Shown: piece by piece, positions 1 to 12,781 of the stretch
How positions within the stretch are numbered: the stretch's first letter is position 1
How the letters are laid out: every line of letters begins with the position of its first letter
Source: Phaffia rhodozyma
Lineage: Eukaryota; Basidiomycota; Tremellomycetes; Cystofilobasidiales; Mrakiaceae
Reading direction: 5' to 3'
NCBI GenBank assembly: GCA_014706385.1
Contig: JACGZH010000001.1
Location: forward strand, 1,426,001 to 1,490,000
Length of the DNA: 64,000 nt
The notes under the pieces: generated by a model
What the model saw: the letters and a program-made list of their open reading frames with translations, nothing else
Told to the model about the DNA's origin: nothing
Database searches by the model: none
Translations under genes and position numbers: made by a program

Positions 1-340
1 TAACTGGGATGAACACTGACTTTCCATCCGAATACACCCCGAAAATCATATCAGTTGGCTCTGTACATAGAGACACGAACATATCATGAGAATGTATACA
101 TACCATGGCGACAGCTGCGAAACATTCAGCTGCAAATGAATAACTCCACCAAGCCAAGAGTTGTTTTTTCCCCGACCATGTTGCTGTTGTTATCTTCAAG
201 TCGCTTGCATCCCTTTCCTCATCCACTGATGATGTGCCTGGTGATGAAGGTTCTTGTTCTACCAGAACTTGAGCCGATGATTTCCGTAGCGGCGTTGATA
301 TTATTGGCGATGGGGAAGAAGATGACGCCGTGAGGAGCAT
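1..340 (-). CDS. ATG22: Atg22-like vacuolar permease, N-terminal part (runs off left edge)
   Basis: The minus strand opens at the ATG at 340. The first exon encodes about 79 residues: a Ser/Pro/Glu-rich cytosolic leader, then a segment ending LLAWWSYSFAAECFAAVAM, which resembles the first membrane segment of Atg22. The exon stops at 104 before a GTATGT donor. The next exon starts near 19 and reads SVFIPV, as in the Atg22 motif S-x-F-I-P-x-T-L-E. The rest lies outside the window. Atg22 proteins are major-facilitator-like permeases of the vacuole that release amino acids after autophagic breakdown. No other in-frame ATG occurs between an upstream stop and 340. The family call rests on a short N-terminal match, so another MFS member is possible. 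Confidence 0.6.
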   Translation of the reverse strand, partial: MLLTASSSSPSPIISTPLRKSSAQVLVEQEPSSPGTSSVDEERDASDLKITTATWSGKKQLLAWWSYSFAAECFAAVAMVCIHSHDMFVSLCTEPTDMIFGVYSDGKSVFIPV

Positions 341-896
341 ATCCTGCTCGTCAAGTGATTTGAGTCGAGACACAGTGACTGATTGGTTTCGGCCTGGGAA
401 AGGTCGATCAAGTGTGTTGTTTAGCAAGATGCCTCTTCTTCGATGGTATGATGAGATGAGAGATGACGATGATGATAAACCTAAACGAGATTATATGAAA
501 ATGAGGAAAGCCACGTGCCGAGTATGTTTCACTTTCGGTTCCGCATAATATCCAAAACTTCCAAACAGTTTGCGCAACACAGATGTATATCATGAGATCG
601 TTACATAGTTCTTTCTCAACCGATCAGACAAAAGAGAGCAGCCGATGAGATGATGAGGAACATGAAACGTCTGTCTTGATTTTACAAGATAAATCAAAGA
701 ACAATATGAGATAAACAGGAAAGAATGACAACAAAGTATAATCACAAAAGAAGAAGAGTTACAAACGAATATCAAGAACAGTGGAAGACAAACAGAAGAA
801 AGAAGTTTACAACGGGCAAATATTCAAAGGCAACAAGAGTAGAAGAGTAGTTCGAGAAGTGTAGAGATGAGAGATTCATCTGAAGGAGACGCCCGC
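341..896. promoter_or_regulatory. Intergenic: ATG22 upstream region and complex I gene 3' end
   Basis: Both flanking genes read leftward, so this stretch holds the 3' untranslated region of the complex I gene and the promoter of the ATG22-like gene. It is A-rich on the plus strand from about 660 to 860. I see no coding sequence and no clear regulatory motif. Confidence 0.4.
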
Positions 897-3800
897 TCAA
901 GCGTGGGGTTGAGCAGTGTGAGAAGAACCTCGCTGCTCGGCATCAGGGTCCAGCGAGATTTGGTACGACTTGTCATGGAACGCTCGGCTACATTGAGCCA
1001 TAGTCACCGAGCTTCTGGAAACGACGTCGGTCATATAAAAGTTTTTGACGGGCAACTCAAAGTTCTGTCCGGCCTGAGTCTTGCTTCCTTTCAGCCGCTT
1101 TGCCAGATCGGCAAATCCAAGGTGGGAGATTTCGTTTGATGGTCGCTCGACATAGTCATATCTGACCAAGGTGGGCGATACATCCCACATTCGATCCCGA
1201 AGAGCTAACAGATCCTCGTAGGGAAGGGGAGAACCAACGACCTCAGAGATTGCTCGAATGATCTTCCAATCCTCCCTAGACGCGCCTGGAGGAGGTACAG
1301 CAGCTCTACCAAGCTGAGCCCTTCCTTCGGTGTTTACCCAGGTCGTTGCTTTTTCTGTGTAGGCAGCACCAGGCAAGCAGACATCTGCGAACTGAGCTCC
1401 AACGTCTCCATGGTGGCCTTGGTACACAACGAAAGCATCCTTCGGGATGGATGATCCGTCGATCTCGTCCGCGTTAAGGAGGTAGACGAACTTAGGGGTC
1501 ACCTTGGAAGCAGCAGTTGTCGGGGTGAAACCCATATCGTAAGCAGCCGCTCGGGAGGCAGCCTATAAGGGTATCATGAAAAGAGAAACACTACCAATCA
1601 ATTTCCGCTCAGATGAAGAGACTGAGGTAGAGGAAAAAAAGAAAGAATGAGACTGACTCTTTGCAAGACAGAGACTCCCTTCCACTCGTCGGTCACGAAT
1701 CTATCCTTGTTCTTTCCAACGAACGCTCCGATTGCCTCATAGACAGCCGATCCACCGTCCATCTCGGCGATTCCACTTCCCAGGATGATCAAAGGTTTTT
1801 TGGCCTTTCCAAAGAGCGACTTAAACCCGGCATCCTTGTCATTCGCCGCAGAACCGAGGAATTTGACCAGATCGACAGTAGACTCTCCAATGTGCTCGTA
1901 CTCATAAGTCAAATCGACCTTAGGCCCGATCAGTCCAAATGTGACGGGATTGTGCAGGTATGATTTTCGCAATCGGGTGTTGATGATAGCGGCCTCGTGT
2001 CGAGGGTTCGTGCCAACAAAGAGAACGGCATCGGCGTTATCGAGCTCAGCGATCGTACTGTTAAATAAATAGTTTGATCGGATGTCTACTCCATGGACAG
2101 GAGGTTGGTCTCCGAGGGGCTGATCGAGGGTGAGATTCTCAGACCCCAGTCGGTTCAACAGATCCTTGAGGGCGACCATCTAAACATAACAATGTGATCA
2201 GGATGATAAACAGGTCGATCATGGCAGGCAACACACATGACTAGCACTTACCGATTCGGTGTCGGCCAGATGTCCAGCAACAGCCTTGATCTCATCACCT
2301 TTGGCTCCGCTTCGTTCCAGGCCCTCGCTGACGGCCTGTAGGGCGTCAGCCCAACCAGCAGGTTCGAACCTATCGCCTCGCTTGATCAAAGGGATGGTCA
2401 ATCGCTGGAAGCGAAGGCCATCATTGGCATATCGAGTCTTGTCGTTGATCCACTCTTCATTAACTTCATCGTTGATTCTAGGCTGAACGCGCATCACCTG
2501 GACACCTCGAGAATCAATCCGGATGTTTGATCCAACAGCATCGAGCACATCCACAGACTCGGTCTTTTTGAGTTCCCAAGGTCGAGATTGGAAAGAGTAT
2601 GGCTTGGAAGTAAGAGCTCCAACGGCTGAGATCAGGTTGTGATTGAAAGTGTATGGCAGTGTATAGAAGTAAAGAGAAAGCAAAAGGTCAATTCGAGCCC
2701 AACAGAGGGGGGCGGGAGAGTATCGGGCAAAGGAACGTCACTTACGGCAAAGGTCGATGATGTTCCCAGACATCTCAGAATCCATGACCTTCTCAACATA
2801 CATTCCAATTTGCAGGTCGTTTCCTCGACCAGTTGTTCCAAGGTCTTCCACTCCGGCCACCTCATTGGCGAACCTTACGCATCGAGTGCACTGAATACAT
2901 CTGTTCATGGCTGTTTATTAGTAATATTGATTAGTCAATCAGCGAACCAATGTGAAGAGAGGAACAGACAAAAGGAGGCGTACAAGTCTTGACTAGAGGT
3001 CCAAGATCCTTGTTCTCAACCGCTCGCTTTCCGGTGATCTCATGAATCCTTGTTCGATCCGATCCATAACGCATCGATTGATCCTGGAGATCACACTCTC
3101 CACCCTGATCGCATACAGGGCAATCTAGCGGATGGTTAGCGAGTAGGAACTCCATGACACCCTCTCTGATGGCGTATAACAACAGGACGGACGAGATAGA
3201 CGAAGGCGAACGAGGTTAGTGAGTGGGAGATGCACATGTGAGAGGGCAGAAAGATCGGAACTAACCGGGCCTTGTGAACAGTGTTGGTGTTGGTGAAGAC
3301 CTGCTGGCCGTTGAGAGCGGGCATGGCACAGGAGGCTTGAGGCTTAGGAGGGCCTGGCTTGACCTCAACGAGACACATTCTGTAAATCAGTGTCAGGGAG
3401 GGATAGACGGAAAGCAAGAGTTTAGCTTGAGATTAGACATCGGGAAAATTACCGAGTCCTCCGTAGGAGATGCACAGCAAAGACGGTTTCATAGGACCAA
3501 AACGTACCGGCAGTTACCAGCAATAGATAGTCGATCTGTGATCGTGAGGTAGATTACAGAAGGGAAGGTGTGAGTATGGCCAGATCGTGATGGACAAAAA
3601 TCGCTGGATCGATAGCGTCGCGTTTCTCTTTGCTTCGTTCTGATCGCGTTACCACAGATAGAAGAAAAGAATCAACTGCTTACCATGGTAACAGAAACGA
3701 GGAATGGTTGTTCCAGCAGCCTCGGCAGCTTGAAGGATAGTAGAACCTGAGTGTTTCAGGATACGAAGATCGAAAAGGGAAGAGAGGAAGAAAGGAGAGT

Positions 3801-4122
3801 CAGGGCTGGCTGATTCTTCGACCAGTAAGAAGCGTTTCTTTGAAAGGGGAAGAGATGGTCACTCTTCCCCCGTGGGGTGGCTGATCGCACCTTGAGGAAC
3901 GGTGACCTAAGTGATATGAGTATGTCAAGAGTGAGTATCAGTATCAAGGAGGAATTTCCAGTAGTAAGAACACAAAATACCGAAATGAATACGTACACTG
4001 ATTCCATCGATCGTCAATGTCACATCTGCCTTACGGATGAGAGAAGAAGAGAAAAGCCTGGCTGGACTGAAAGATGGATCGAACGACCGTCTGAGAATAT
4101 TGTGCGACCTTGATCGAAGCAT
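897..4122 (-). CDS. NDUFS1: NADH:ubiquinone oxidoreductase 75/78-kDa subunit (complex I)
   Basis: This is the iron-sulfur entry subunit of mitochondrial complex I, passing electrons from the flavin site toward ubiquinone. The start ATG at 4122 opens a mitochondrial leader rich in Arg and Ser ([14 protein letters not shown]). The ferredoxin-like 2Fe-2S domain follows ([14 protein letters not shown], then [17 protein letters not shown]). Next come the His/Cys 4Fe-4S motif [20 protein letters not shown] and the second cluster motif [10 protein letters not shown]. The remainder is the molybdopterin-oxidoreductase-like domain, ending at a TAG-type stop at 897. The gene has about nine or more exons, one only 16 nt long (3891-3906). 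All cluster cysteines I looked for are present, so it should be functional. The identification is firm; exact splice sites are by eye. Confidence 0.95.
3891..3906 (-). other. 16-nt microexon of the complex I gene
   Basis: On the minus strand an acceptor (CTTAG) precedes 16 nt coding V-T-V-P-Q plus one base, followed by a GTGCGA donor. It joins exon 1 (ending DGIS) to the exon beginning G-S-T-I-L-Q-A-A. The joined text, ISVTVPQGSTILQA, matches the conserved family sequence, and skipping it would shift the frame. Confidence 0.75.
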
Positions 4123-4919
4123 TATCAACGGGTAGGTGGGTGGATGGATGAGCGTATTCAGGTATATGTGTGTGTATGTGTGTGTATGTGTGTATACTAT
4201 GAAGAAAGATGATAGAAGATATCAATCGACCTTTCTCTCCCAATGGTTGTTTGAGTCTTAAGATGGAAAGGTTAGGATGTATACCGAAAGAAACAGAAGC
4301 CCATAGGCTGAGGAAGAGGAACCGCGAATTGGTCACGGGTATGTTAACAAAGATAGGTTACACTCGTTGTAACCAAGACCATCAAGGGATAGTCCCTATT
4401 TTGCGCGTACATTCTTCTCTTTCTCCCGGAGTCTTGGTTATGCAGCGATATGTATAGTTGGACTGTTCTGGTGAGAGAGTCGATGTAAGACATGAAGACA
4501 TAAGACGGAATGAAACTTAGATTGATGATGCCCATACCCGATGTACAGAATATACTGTCGTCGCCCAGTACCGTGTTTGATCTGCTCTTGACTTTGACTA
4601 CAGCTCTCGATGCACTCTCTCTCTCAAGTACATGGGTTTCCTTAGTTTATATTCGTCTGAATTTTATATGCTCTTGTTGCTGTTGTGACGAAGCAAGTGT
4701 TTTGGCGGTATTTAATTGATTGAGGATGATTTGTGGCCAATTTGTCACGTGCATAATCGCTCTGAACGAACGTGTACATCCGTGCACAGCCAGAGTAACA
4801 AGGAGCGAACGCAGAATCGAAAAATTCCTTTCCCAGAAGGATCTAGGTCGGCGTAAAACTTCGGACGTTCACTTCGTACACTTTGTCCTCCCAGATCCTT
4901 GCTCCCACACCTGCCATCG
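4123..4919. promoter_or_regulatory. Divergent promoter region between complex I gene and SURF6 gene
   Basis: The two flanking genes start outward from this 797-bp stretch, so it must contain both promoters and 5' untranslated regions. It includes a TG-rich microsatellite near the complex I gene. Pyrimidine-rich blocks (4570-4640 and 4880-4915) precede the SURF6 start. No further coding sequence is convincing. Confidence 0.5.
4165..4195. repeat. TG-rich microsatellite
   Basis: Imperfect (TG)n tract interrupted by TA steps, lying 43 bp upstream of the complex I start codon, probably in its 5' untranslated region or promoter. Confidence 0.8.
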
Positions 4920-6574
4920 ATGGCTGCTACACTTCTCGCCTCACTCGAGGCTCATAACTCGGCTTTTGAGCAACTCCTCAGCTTGATTCCTGCCAAACAC
5001 TACATCAGGGAAGAAAAGACCGACGAAGAGGTACATCAACCTCCTTTCCCGTTTCTGTATACTTATGACCTCAACCACATTTTACTTACACGCATCATTT
5101 TGTCCGGACGGCATGATTGTACGACCGGAACAGCATGATAACAAATACATGAAGAACAAGCGAAAAAGCGCTCTTCCTAAACAAGAGCTCAAGGAGAGAA
5201 GCAAGAAGGCCAAGAAGGACAAGGTGCGTTTGTTGTCTTTAAAGTGCATGTGTTGGGGCTTGTCCGGTATTTCAAACTAAAGGTCATATTTAATGCTTTT
5301 GTTCCATACCTTCACTCGTCTAAACTTTTTCCAGCTTGACCCGGCAAACAACCTGTCTCTTCCAGAAATCCTTGCTTCTCAGGCGCCCGGTGCTGAAATC
5401 ACCTCGTCTACTGTGGACTCTCCTCAGATAGACGCTGCTCCCTTCGATCCCTCCACCCTTCGTCCGATCGCTCCAACCTCGGTATCAACCCTTCGAGAGA
5501 AACTCACCGCCCGAATTGCATCCATGCAGAACCGACGGCAGCCTCAGCGCACAGGTCCAAACTCTGATCCTCTCGCTGCAAGGGCTTCTGGTGGAGGAGA
5601 AGACGGAGGTGATGAAGTCGCTAGCAAGGAGCAACTTTTGGAGGAAGCTAGGGCGAGGAGAGGAGCATTGAGAGATAACAGACGAAAGGCAAGAAAGGAG
5701 GAAAGGAGGAAGGAAGAAGCTCCGGCCGCTGTCAAGAAGGGTAAGACAGCCGAAGGGAAGAAGAATGCAGATCCGTCGGTCAAGCCCGGAAAGGTGTGTG
5801 TCTGTCTCGTTAATTTCCTTCTTTGTACCCTTTAAAATTGAGTGTATATACCAAACGATACTCATATCGATTTATACTTAACACCACAGACCCAACTCTT
5901 GGTCCCAGATATCAAGCCGACCGCTCCTGCATCCTCTGTGTCGTTCTCGCAGTTCAAACTTCCGTCGACTTTTGGAAGCACCGTCAGTGGTGGTCGAAAG
6001 TCCAAGCCGTTGCCTTCTAACCCCACCCAGGCACTGTCCGTCCTTACGGCTGCAAAGGCCAAACTTGCCGATCTTCCGGCAGACGTCAGAGCACAAAAGG
6101 AAGAGTCCGCCAGATGGGATGTCGCGGTGGAGAGAGCTGAGGGCGGTAAAGTCAGGGACGATGAGAGTAGACTCAAGAAGGCCGTTAAGCGCAAGGAGAA
6201 GGAGAAGAGCAAAAGTGCTGGCGAGTGGTGAGTTTTGGATTTTTTATCTCATTCTCTCGTTGTTCATTGAAATTGATATGAAATCAATTCCATACAACTT
6301 TCTGTCTGTCTTGTTGCGCGTTCTTTCTTTGATACGAAACAGGTCCGACCGAAAAGAAAAACTCAAGACAACTCAAGCTATCAAACAAAAGAAACGATCA
6401 GAAAACATCTCGTCCCGCCTGGAAGCCCGAAAGAATGCCAAGAAGGGAATCAAACCGAAAGGAGACAAGAAGGATTACAAGAAGGGTGGAAGCAAGCCGA
6501 GCGGCGGTGGACACAAGTCGAGAGGTGGGTTCGAAGGAAAGAAGGGACCGGCTGGCGCTGGAAAGGGCAAGTAG
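4920..6574 (+). CDS. RRP14: SURF6/Rrp14-type nucleolar protein
   Basis: Rrp14/SURF6 proteins act in the nucleolus in pre-rRNA processing and assembly of both ribosomal subunits. Five exons can be joined: 4920-5030, one ending at 5223, 5335-5793, 5890-6227, and 6343-6574. The product starts MAATLLASLEAHNSAFEQLL and carries the family N-terminal motif HDNKYMKNKRKSALPKQELK. A basic, Lys/Glu-rich body follows, with the SURF6 core around WDVAVERAEGGKVRDDESRL and KKAVKRKEKEK. The C-terminal tail is extremely Gly/Lys rich. The length of about 350 residues suits the family. The low-complexity basic composition is usual for nucleolar RNA-binding assembly factors. The gene converges on STE6. Confidence 0.88.
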
Positions 6575-7065
6575 ACGTGGTGGCCTCGTCGCTTTGGTCA
6601 TTGTTCTTGTCTCTTTTCTTATTCCTTGTCTACCCATCTACCTCTTGTTCCTGACTGTTCATCTACATCCCGTATCATCCTCTATATTCACTTCATCCTT
6701 GCCCTTTCCTCCTACTTCTGGTCAATCATCGCGGGACACATTCACATATTTCACTCTTGTCATGTTTCGTTTATGTTCCCATCTGGGTCCCGTATATACC
6801 ATCCCTGTTTTCTACATGCTTTCTTTCTCTCGACCGGAGAGGAAAAATCATGAGCATCAGCGGATGTTAAGGGATTTCATACGCCTATTGTAGCGCATCT
6901 CTATAGAAAGACGACATTGTATAAAGAGAGTCGACAGAGAGATGACAGAAAGGCTCAATCAATCATATGAGAAAAGGAACGAAACCTAGCAAACCCATAG
7001 TACACATGAAGAAAACGGACAGAACAAGATATATATAAATTAATGATGATGATGAAATGATGAAA
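6575..7065. other. Intergenic, convergent 3' regions of SURF6 and STE6 genes
   Basis: The flanking genes point toward each other here. The stretch holds their 3' untranslated regions: pyrimidine-rich up to about 6830, then A-rich up to the STE6 stop. No coding sequence is supported. Confidence 0.5.
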
Positions 7066-10000
7066 TTACTCCCACTCTCCGCCTCTGGCGAGTTCTGCAA
7101 ATACCCCACGCTTCCGGACTAGCTCATCAAACGTCCCGTCTTCTGCAATGCTACCGCCTCTAACAACCAGGATCCTCGAACACGCCATCATCGCCGGTAG
7201 CTTGTGAGTGATCATGATAACCGTTCGATCCATTCTGACTCTCATGATCGTCTCTAGGACTGCCGCCTGATTTTCCGAATCTAGGGCGGACGTACATTCA
7301 TCCAGTATCAATATATCCGCTCGTTTCACGAGTGCTCGAGCGATCTGGAGTCGTTGAGCCTGACCACCAGATATCAATGATGCGTTTTCACCCAGGTTTG
7401 TTTCGTAACCTTGGGGAAGACTAAGGATGAAATCGTGAACTTGAGCCGCCTTGCATGCGCGCTCGACCTCGGAAAATGGTAGCTGATGAGTTCCGTATGC
7501 GACGTTCTCGGTGACCGTCATATCAAACAAAGCAGGAATTTGAGAAACGATAGAAATATGTTCTCTGATCCATCTTGCCTCTGCTTCTGCTAGAGCGTGT
7601 CTGTCCAGATGAATCGACCCACTGCCGGGTTCGTACAGCTTTTGAAGAAGCGCGGCGATAGTTGATTTCCCAGAGCCAGAAGCGCCAACGATAGCTACGC
7701 ATTCCCCGGGATCGATATCGAAAGAGATACCAGAGAGAACATCGGCTTCTGGTCGAGTCGGATAAGCGAATCTGACATCAGAAAAAGTAATTTGGCCAGT
7801 GATCTTTGGTCGAAGGCTTCCTTTGCCCTCTTCGGTCACCGCAGAAGATCGAGCGACAAGTCCCTGGAAGTCAAGTGCAGCTTGCTTTGCTTTGGCCACG
7901 GTGGGGACTATATAGACCAAGAGAAAGAAGATAAGATCAACTGACTCAAGACATAGGATGAATATATAGATATAGTAACCAAACGCACGAAAAGACAGCA
8001 TTTGAGCTCCAAACGTCAAAGAGAATACGACGAGAGAGAAGACTCGGAGAGCAGTAGCGTAGGTGTAGCTTCCGTCGCACATGAAGACGGCGATGACGTA
8101 AAACAGTAAGGCTACAATGTTGTAAAGTATAGCATGGTCAGGCAAACAGGAAAGATATGAATGGGTGAGGCTTAACTGATAAGTTTCGTTTACCTTCGAC
8201 AAAGTACACTAAGCCATTCATCAATCCGTTTCCAACTCCTTGGATCCAAGCCCCTTTAAGACCGGTAGTGTAAGCATTCTCTAGTGCGATATTGAACTTT
8301 TCGATGAAGATAGACTCGAGTGACATTGCTCTGATAGCACGGATGTTGGAGACCGTCTGAGAGAAAAATCATATGCCGAGCGATGTCAGCAAGGTGGCAG
8401 CTCAATTGAGGTAAGAAGAAGAATGAGTGTAAGAGAGAACAAACCTCATAAAAGATCTTTGCTATTTCTTCCCTCGTCCGTTTATTTCTCAATTCAATCC
8501 TGTTCAATAACTTGAATTGGACACCCACAGATACCAGAAGCACTGGAATGACGGCTACCCCCACCAAAGTTAACTTCCATCCCACGATCGCCGCCCAAAT
8601 GATACCCATGCCTATCATCACAACAGAAGTGACGAACTTTCCTGGAATATCACTAACAATCGCCAACATGTCATCCGCGTCTTTGATGAGCGTTTGACTT
8701 AGAGCGGACGGACTGTTCTCCGTTTGATCAAACCATGATTTCTGTTGAGCCATGATCTGTCGGAAACATTTGTCCCTCATGTCGCATGCCCACTGATTGG
8801 AAACAATGTCGAGCGCGATCATGGATAAACCAATGCTCAACCCGTTTGCCACCGAAAGACCTAGAACGACCAACGAGTCTCGTTGGAGTTTACTGGGATT
8901 GCCTCCACCTTGAGCGACGAGCGCCATCAATGTGGATAGATAGTTCGACCAGATAGGTGTGATCGCTCCTTGTCCTACAGAAGCGACGAAGCCGAGAGCA
9001 AGAAGGGGTTTGAGAGGGCAAGATTTGACACATAACCATATGACGGCGAGTATCCCAGGGGTCTTTTCCGGTATCACCTCGCTCTTCAAAGCGCCGTCGT
9101 CCGGCCCGTGGAGTCCAGAAGAATAGAGGTTGTTCCGTCGACGGTCGATCCGAGAGCCAGGATAGAGTAAACCGGCCCGACCACGAGTGGCGATCTCACC
9201 CTGACGTTCGAGATCTGTGGTTGATTCTCCTGCCAGAAGGTTAAATGAATTGAGCCGACCATTCATTCGGTTAAGGGACGGATGTTGAGGGTACTTGTTG
9301 ATAGCTCTCGTCGGATAAGGTGTTTCTTGATGAGCCCACGAAATTGTCTCATCGCATGAACCCGAAGGTGAAAACACGGTTGGTTCAACAGCCGGAATGG
9401 AAAACTCATCCGGGAATGTATCGTAGATAGTATCTCTGACTCTATTGGAGAAAGAGTTACCAGACGGTGAAACTTTCCTGAGACCATCTGGGAAATTGAG
9501 AACACCTTCAATAGGGAGGTTATTGCTTGATTGACGGTGGTCACAATTCAAGGGACCGCCGTTGGAAATCAAAGAAGAGAACTGCCGGGTCAATCGAGGC
9601 TTATCCGTATAATCGGCAATAATGTCAAGATATGCGCCTTGTTGATAAGTCTGACGTTTGATGGTGCCCGGGATCGGCTGAATGGCTCCAGTTATGTTGA
9701 AACCAGTGAACGGAGTCTCTTGCTCAGTTGTTGTGGCTTGAAGGACATCCATCACATTCTCTGGGTCATCCCATTCATCAATCTCGTCTGGCCCCGTCCA
9801 TAATGGCGCTTTCTGCTGTTCATGTAACATTTTGCTGAAAGCTTGATTCGACCGGTCGAGATCTGATCGGAAGCCTTCTTCGACAACGGAACCATTCTGG
9901 ACGACATACACAAAATTATCTGGTTCGATCTGAGATAGGTCGTGTGTAATTACAATAGTTGTTCGGTTCTTTCGCCAGGAACGGATTGCCTCGAACACGA

Positions 10001-12173
10001 GAACTCTGGCAGTAAGATCGAGGGCAGAAGTGGCCTCGTCTAGGTGAGTGACAGTGGAAAGCAGAAGTTCGCAAGAGCCAAAGCATATTTTGTCAGCAGA
10101 CAGAACAAAAAGAAACAGAATGGATGAACAGACATGCCAAGTATCAAAACAGGGGGATCCCTCAACACGGCTCGAGCGATCGCTATACGTTGCTTCTGAC
10201 CTCCACTCAAACTGGCGCCTGAGGTCCCGAGTCTTGTATCATATCCATCTGGGAGATCGGTTATAAATTCATGAATGAGCGCTCTTCTACAGGCCTCGAT
10301 AACCTCCTCTCTAGTGGCATCTTCTGGTCGTCTCGACTTTGAACCTGCTAGACCGATAGCGACGTTCTCGTGTACAGTCAGGTCAAACAACACGCAGCCC
10401 TGTTGGACTGAAGCAATATTCTCTCTCATCCAACCGGGGTCGAGTACGTTGGTATCTTGATCGTCCATATGGATTGACCCCCCTGTCGGTTTGTACAACT
10501 GAAGAAGAAGCTGAGCGATAGTGGATTTTCCAGATCCAGAGCCACCCACAATGAATGTGAATTCACCCGAGGGCAGAAAGAGTGTTACGTCCGACAAGGC
10601 AAGGGATTGAGGTCGAGAGGGATAGAAGAATGAGACGTGTCGCAGAATGAATTCTCCGTGACATTTTGCCGGACGGATCTGAGTAAGCGTGGCAGTTCTC
10701 CGGTGTCTTCTCCGGCCAGGGATAGGTCGAGCGTTAGCCATGATAGAGTACGAAGCAGAAGGGAGGGCTGAAGAGATCATGGAAGATCTATCTGCTGAGC
10801 CTTGGCTGTATATACTGCTAACGATGTCTCCGTTCACGAGTTTTGACTGTATTGGTGGAGGATTTATAAGCACCTGGAGAGAAACCATGGCGCCCATACC
10901 TTTTTGGATGGACTCGAACCTGGGCATGATAGTTTGAAGACTGCTCGAGGCAAGGACTGTGGCAAAAAAGACGGTAATAACGTCCCCAGATTGGATTCCT
11001 CCTTGACGAACAAGTTCTGATCCGTACCAGAACCCGGCGACAAACATGGTGTTTAGAACAAAGGCCGAGAGTCCAAGATTAGTCCCCCAGACGAAGATGA
11101 TTCGAGCAGTGACCTTTTTGCCATTGTTGATGACGCTGAAGAAGTCGTCGGCTTCTTTCTTCTCGGCATTGAATGCCTTGACGGTCGCAATAGATGATGT
11201 TGCTCGTTCTGATCTTGTCGAGGCGGCAGCAAAAATTCGGCGCTCACTTGAGAGTAAGGGAAAGGAGATGTGTTGAACGACGCCTTGACAAATAATGACC
11301 ACCGGTACGGCAGACAGGATGACGAGGGTGAGATTCCAAGATTTCATGAGAGCAAGGATGAGAGAGGTGATGATAGTGAAAACGTCTCCGACAACAAGTC
11401 CAACGTTTTGAGAAGTAGCAATTCGGACCTCATCTGTTTCTCTGATTTGATGATAAGCGCACAAAGTTGATATAAGCGGAGGCCTCTATACCTGAGAAAG
11501 AAAGAAAACGAGTGCACCTCGTAAACTTCGCCATGAGACCAGCAGCGCCGATGGCTTCCTGGTTTCCCTTGACGTTCTCGTCGCCACCATCATGGACACC
11601 CATTCCAAGATCAAACCAGGTCATGTCTCTGGAGCCGATCTTTGTGAAAACTTCATTTCTTAATCGACGGGCCATTCGTTCTCCTATGATAATCCATAAC
11701 CCTGCCATCAGCGCATTCAAGAGGATGAAGCCAACGCCCATCCCGACCAGTATAAATGAGGCTTTGGAGATGTCGCTCTTGAGCTGATCTCTCTCGGCCT
11801 TTGTCGAAAAAGCATGGTCGGTAGGGAAGGAAGCAAAGGCGTTGAAGGAAGAACCGATGATGACTGTCATGAACGGCGTGAGAACACCCGAGGCTGCGGA
11901 TAAAATGACGGCTGGAGTAATTAGGAGCAGATAGTCCCAACTGGAACAATACTTGTACAGAAGAGAAACCCCTGGCTTTGGGGATGTCCATTCTATTGCA
12001 GGCGGGGCGTCCGGGCTGATTCTAGGTCTGGCCGATAACGGTGGTGATAATAGCTCTCCATTGGGTTTCTCGTGAATGGTATCCAGATCATGCTTGGACC
12101 AGAGCGAGGTGAGAAATATTGAGGAAGGCTCCGGAATGGGCCCAGACTTTAAGGGATCCCAGTCAGATCCCAT
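7066..12173 (-). CDS. STE6: Ste6-type full ABC transporter (mating pheromone exporter)
   Basis: This is a complete TMD-NBD-TMD-NBD exporter of about 1,450-1,500 residues starting at the ATG at 12173. Ste6 exports farnesylated mating pheromone across the plasma membrane, and basidiomycete pheromones are also lipid-modified. NBD1 has Walker A GGSGSGKST, signature LSGGQKQR, Walker B/D-loop DEATSALD and H-loop VITHDL. NBD2 has GASGSGKST, ISGGQAQR, DECTSALD and MITHKL. Both catalytic glutamates are present. The two halves are joined by a Ser/Pro-rich linker of roughly 230 residues (about 9080-9830). Within NBD1 the codon for the Walker B aspartate is split by an intron with a GC donor (10137 down to 10040). 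A general multidrug exporter is the alternative, but the half-repeat layout and the AFNAEKKEADDF stretch fit the Ste6 group better. Confidence 0.85.
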
Positions 12174-12781
12174 GGCGCACGTTATAGAGTTCAACTAGAG
12201 AAGTAGTGATGGTGATGATGGTGGTAGGTTGTCGATGAAATCAAGTCAAGAATCCTGAATAGAGATTCCATTCTCGGCGTTCTTTTGTTCCCCACAAAGA
12301 GCACATACTCAAAGACACAAAAGAGGCATCCGACAAACACTGAGTTATCTAATGAATGCAAGATGTTTGATCGGATGTTCCTTTTGTTCTATGTTTGAAC
12401 AAGACAAAAGAACCAAAAAGCTGAAAGAGACTGCACGATTACGTCAGATCGTTAGCTACTCAAGTCTACAAGCCAACAGCATATACAGCTAGCTGAGTAG
12501 TTATAAGCATACAAAACAACATGTTTGAAGCATGCCTAGAGTTGAACTCCGTTCGTCAGCCTCTTCACCCTGTCGTTTGAGTAGAGAACAGAACACGATA
12601 GAACAGTTAGTGTTAGAGTGACTACTGATCCTAGACAAGCAGGACGGCATGGATCTTGCTATTTAACCCTAGCAAAGTTGTTAGCATCGTTTCACCTTCA
12701 ACCTTCCCCATAGACTCACCTTTGCCATCCACTGACACTTACGTTCATACGGTCGTGCACACTCACATACTCTCTGGCTGG
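12174..12781. promoter_or_regulatory. Divergent promoter region, STE6 and uncharacterised gene
   Basis: The flanking genes diverge. The stretch carries ATTGTG-type and CAAAG-rich segments but nothing I can name with confidence. A reading frame in phase with the rightward gene continues upstream to 12656 without an ATG, so I took the ATG at 12782. Confidence 0.4.

Noticed and set aside
897..1139. Plus-strand open frame at the end of the complex I gene.
   Set aside because: It is the complement of the conserved C-terminal complex I exon.
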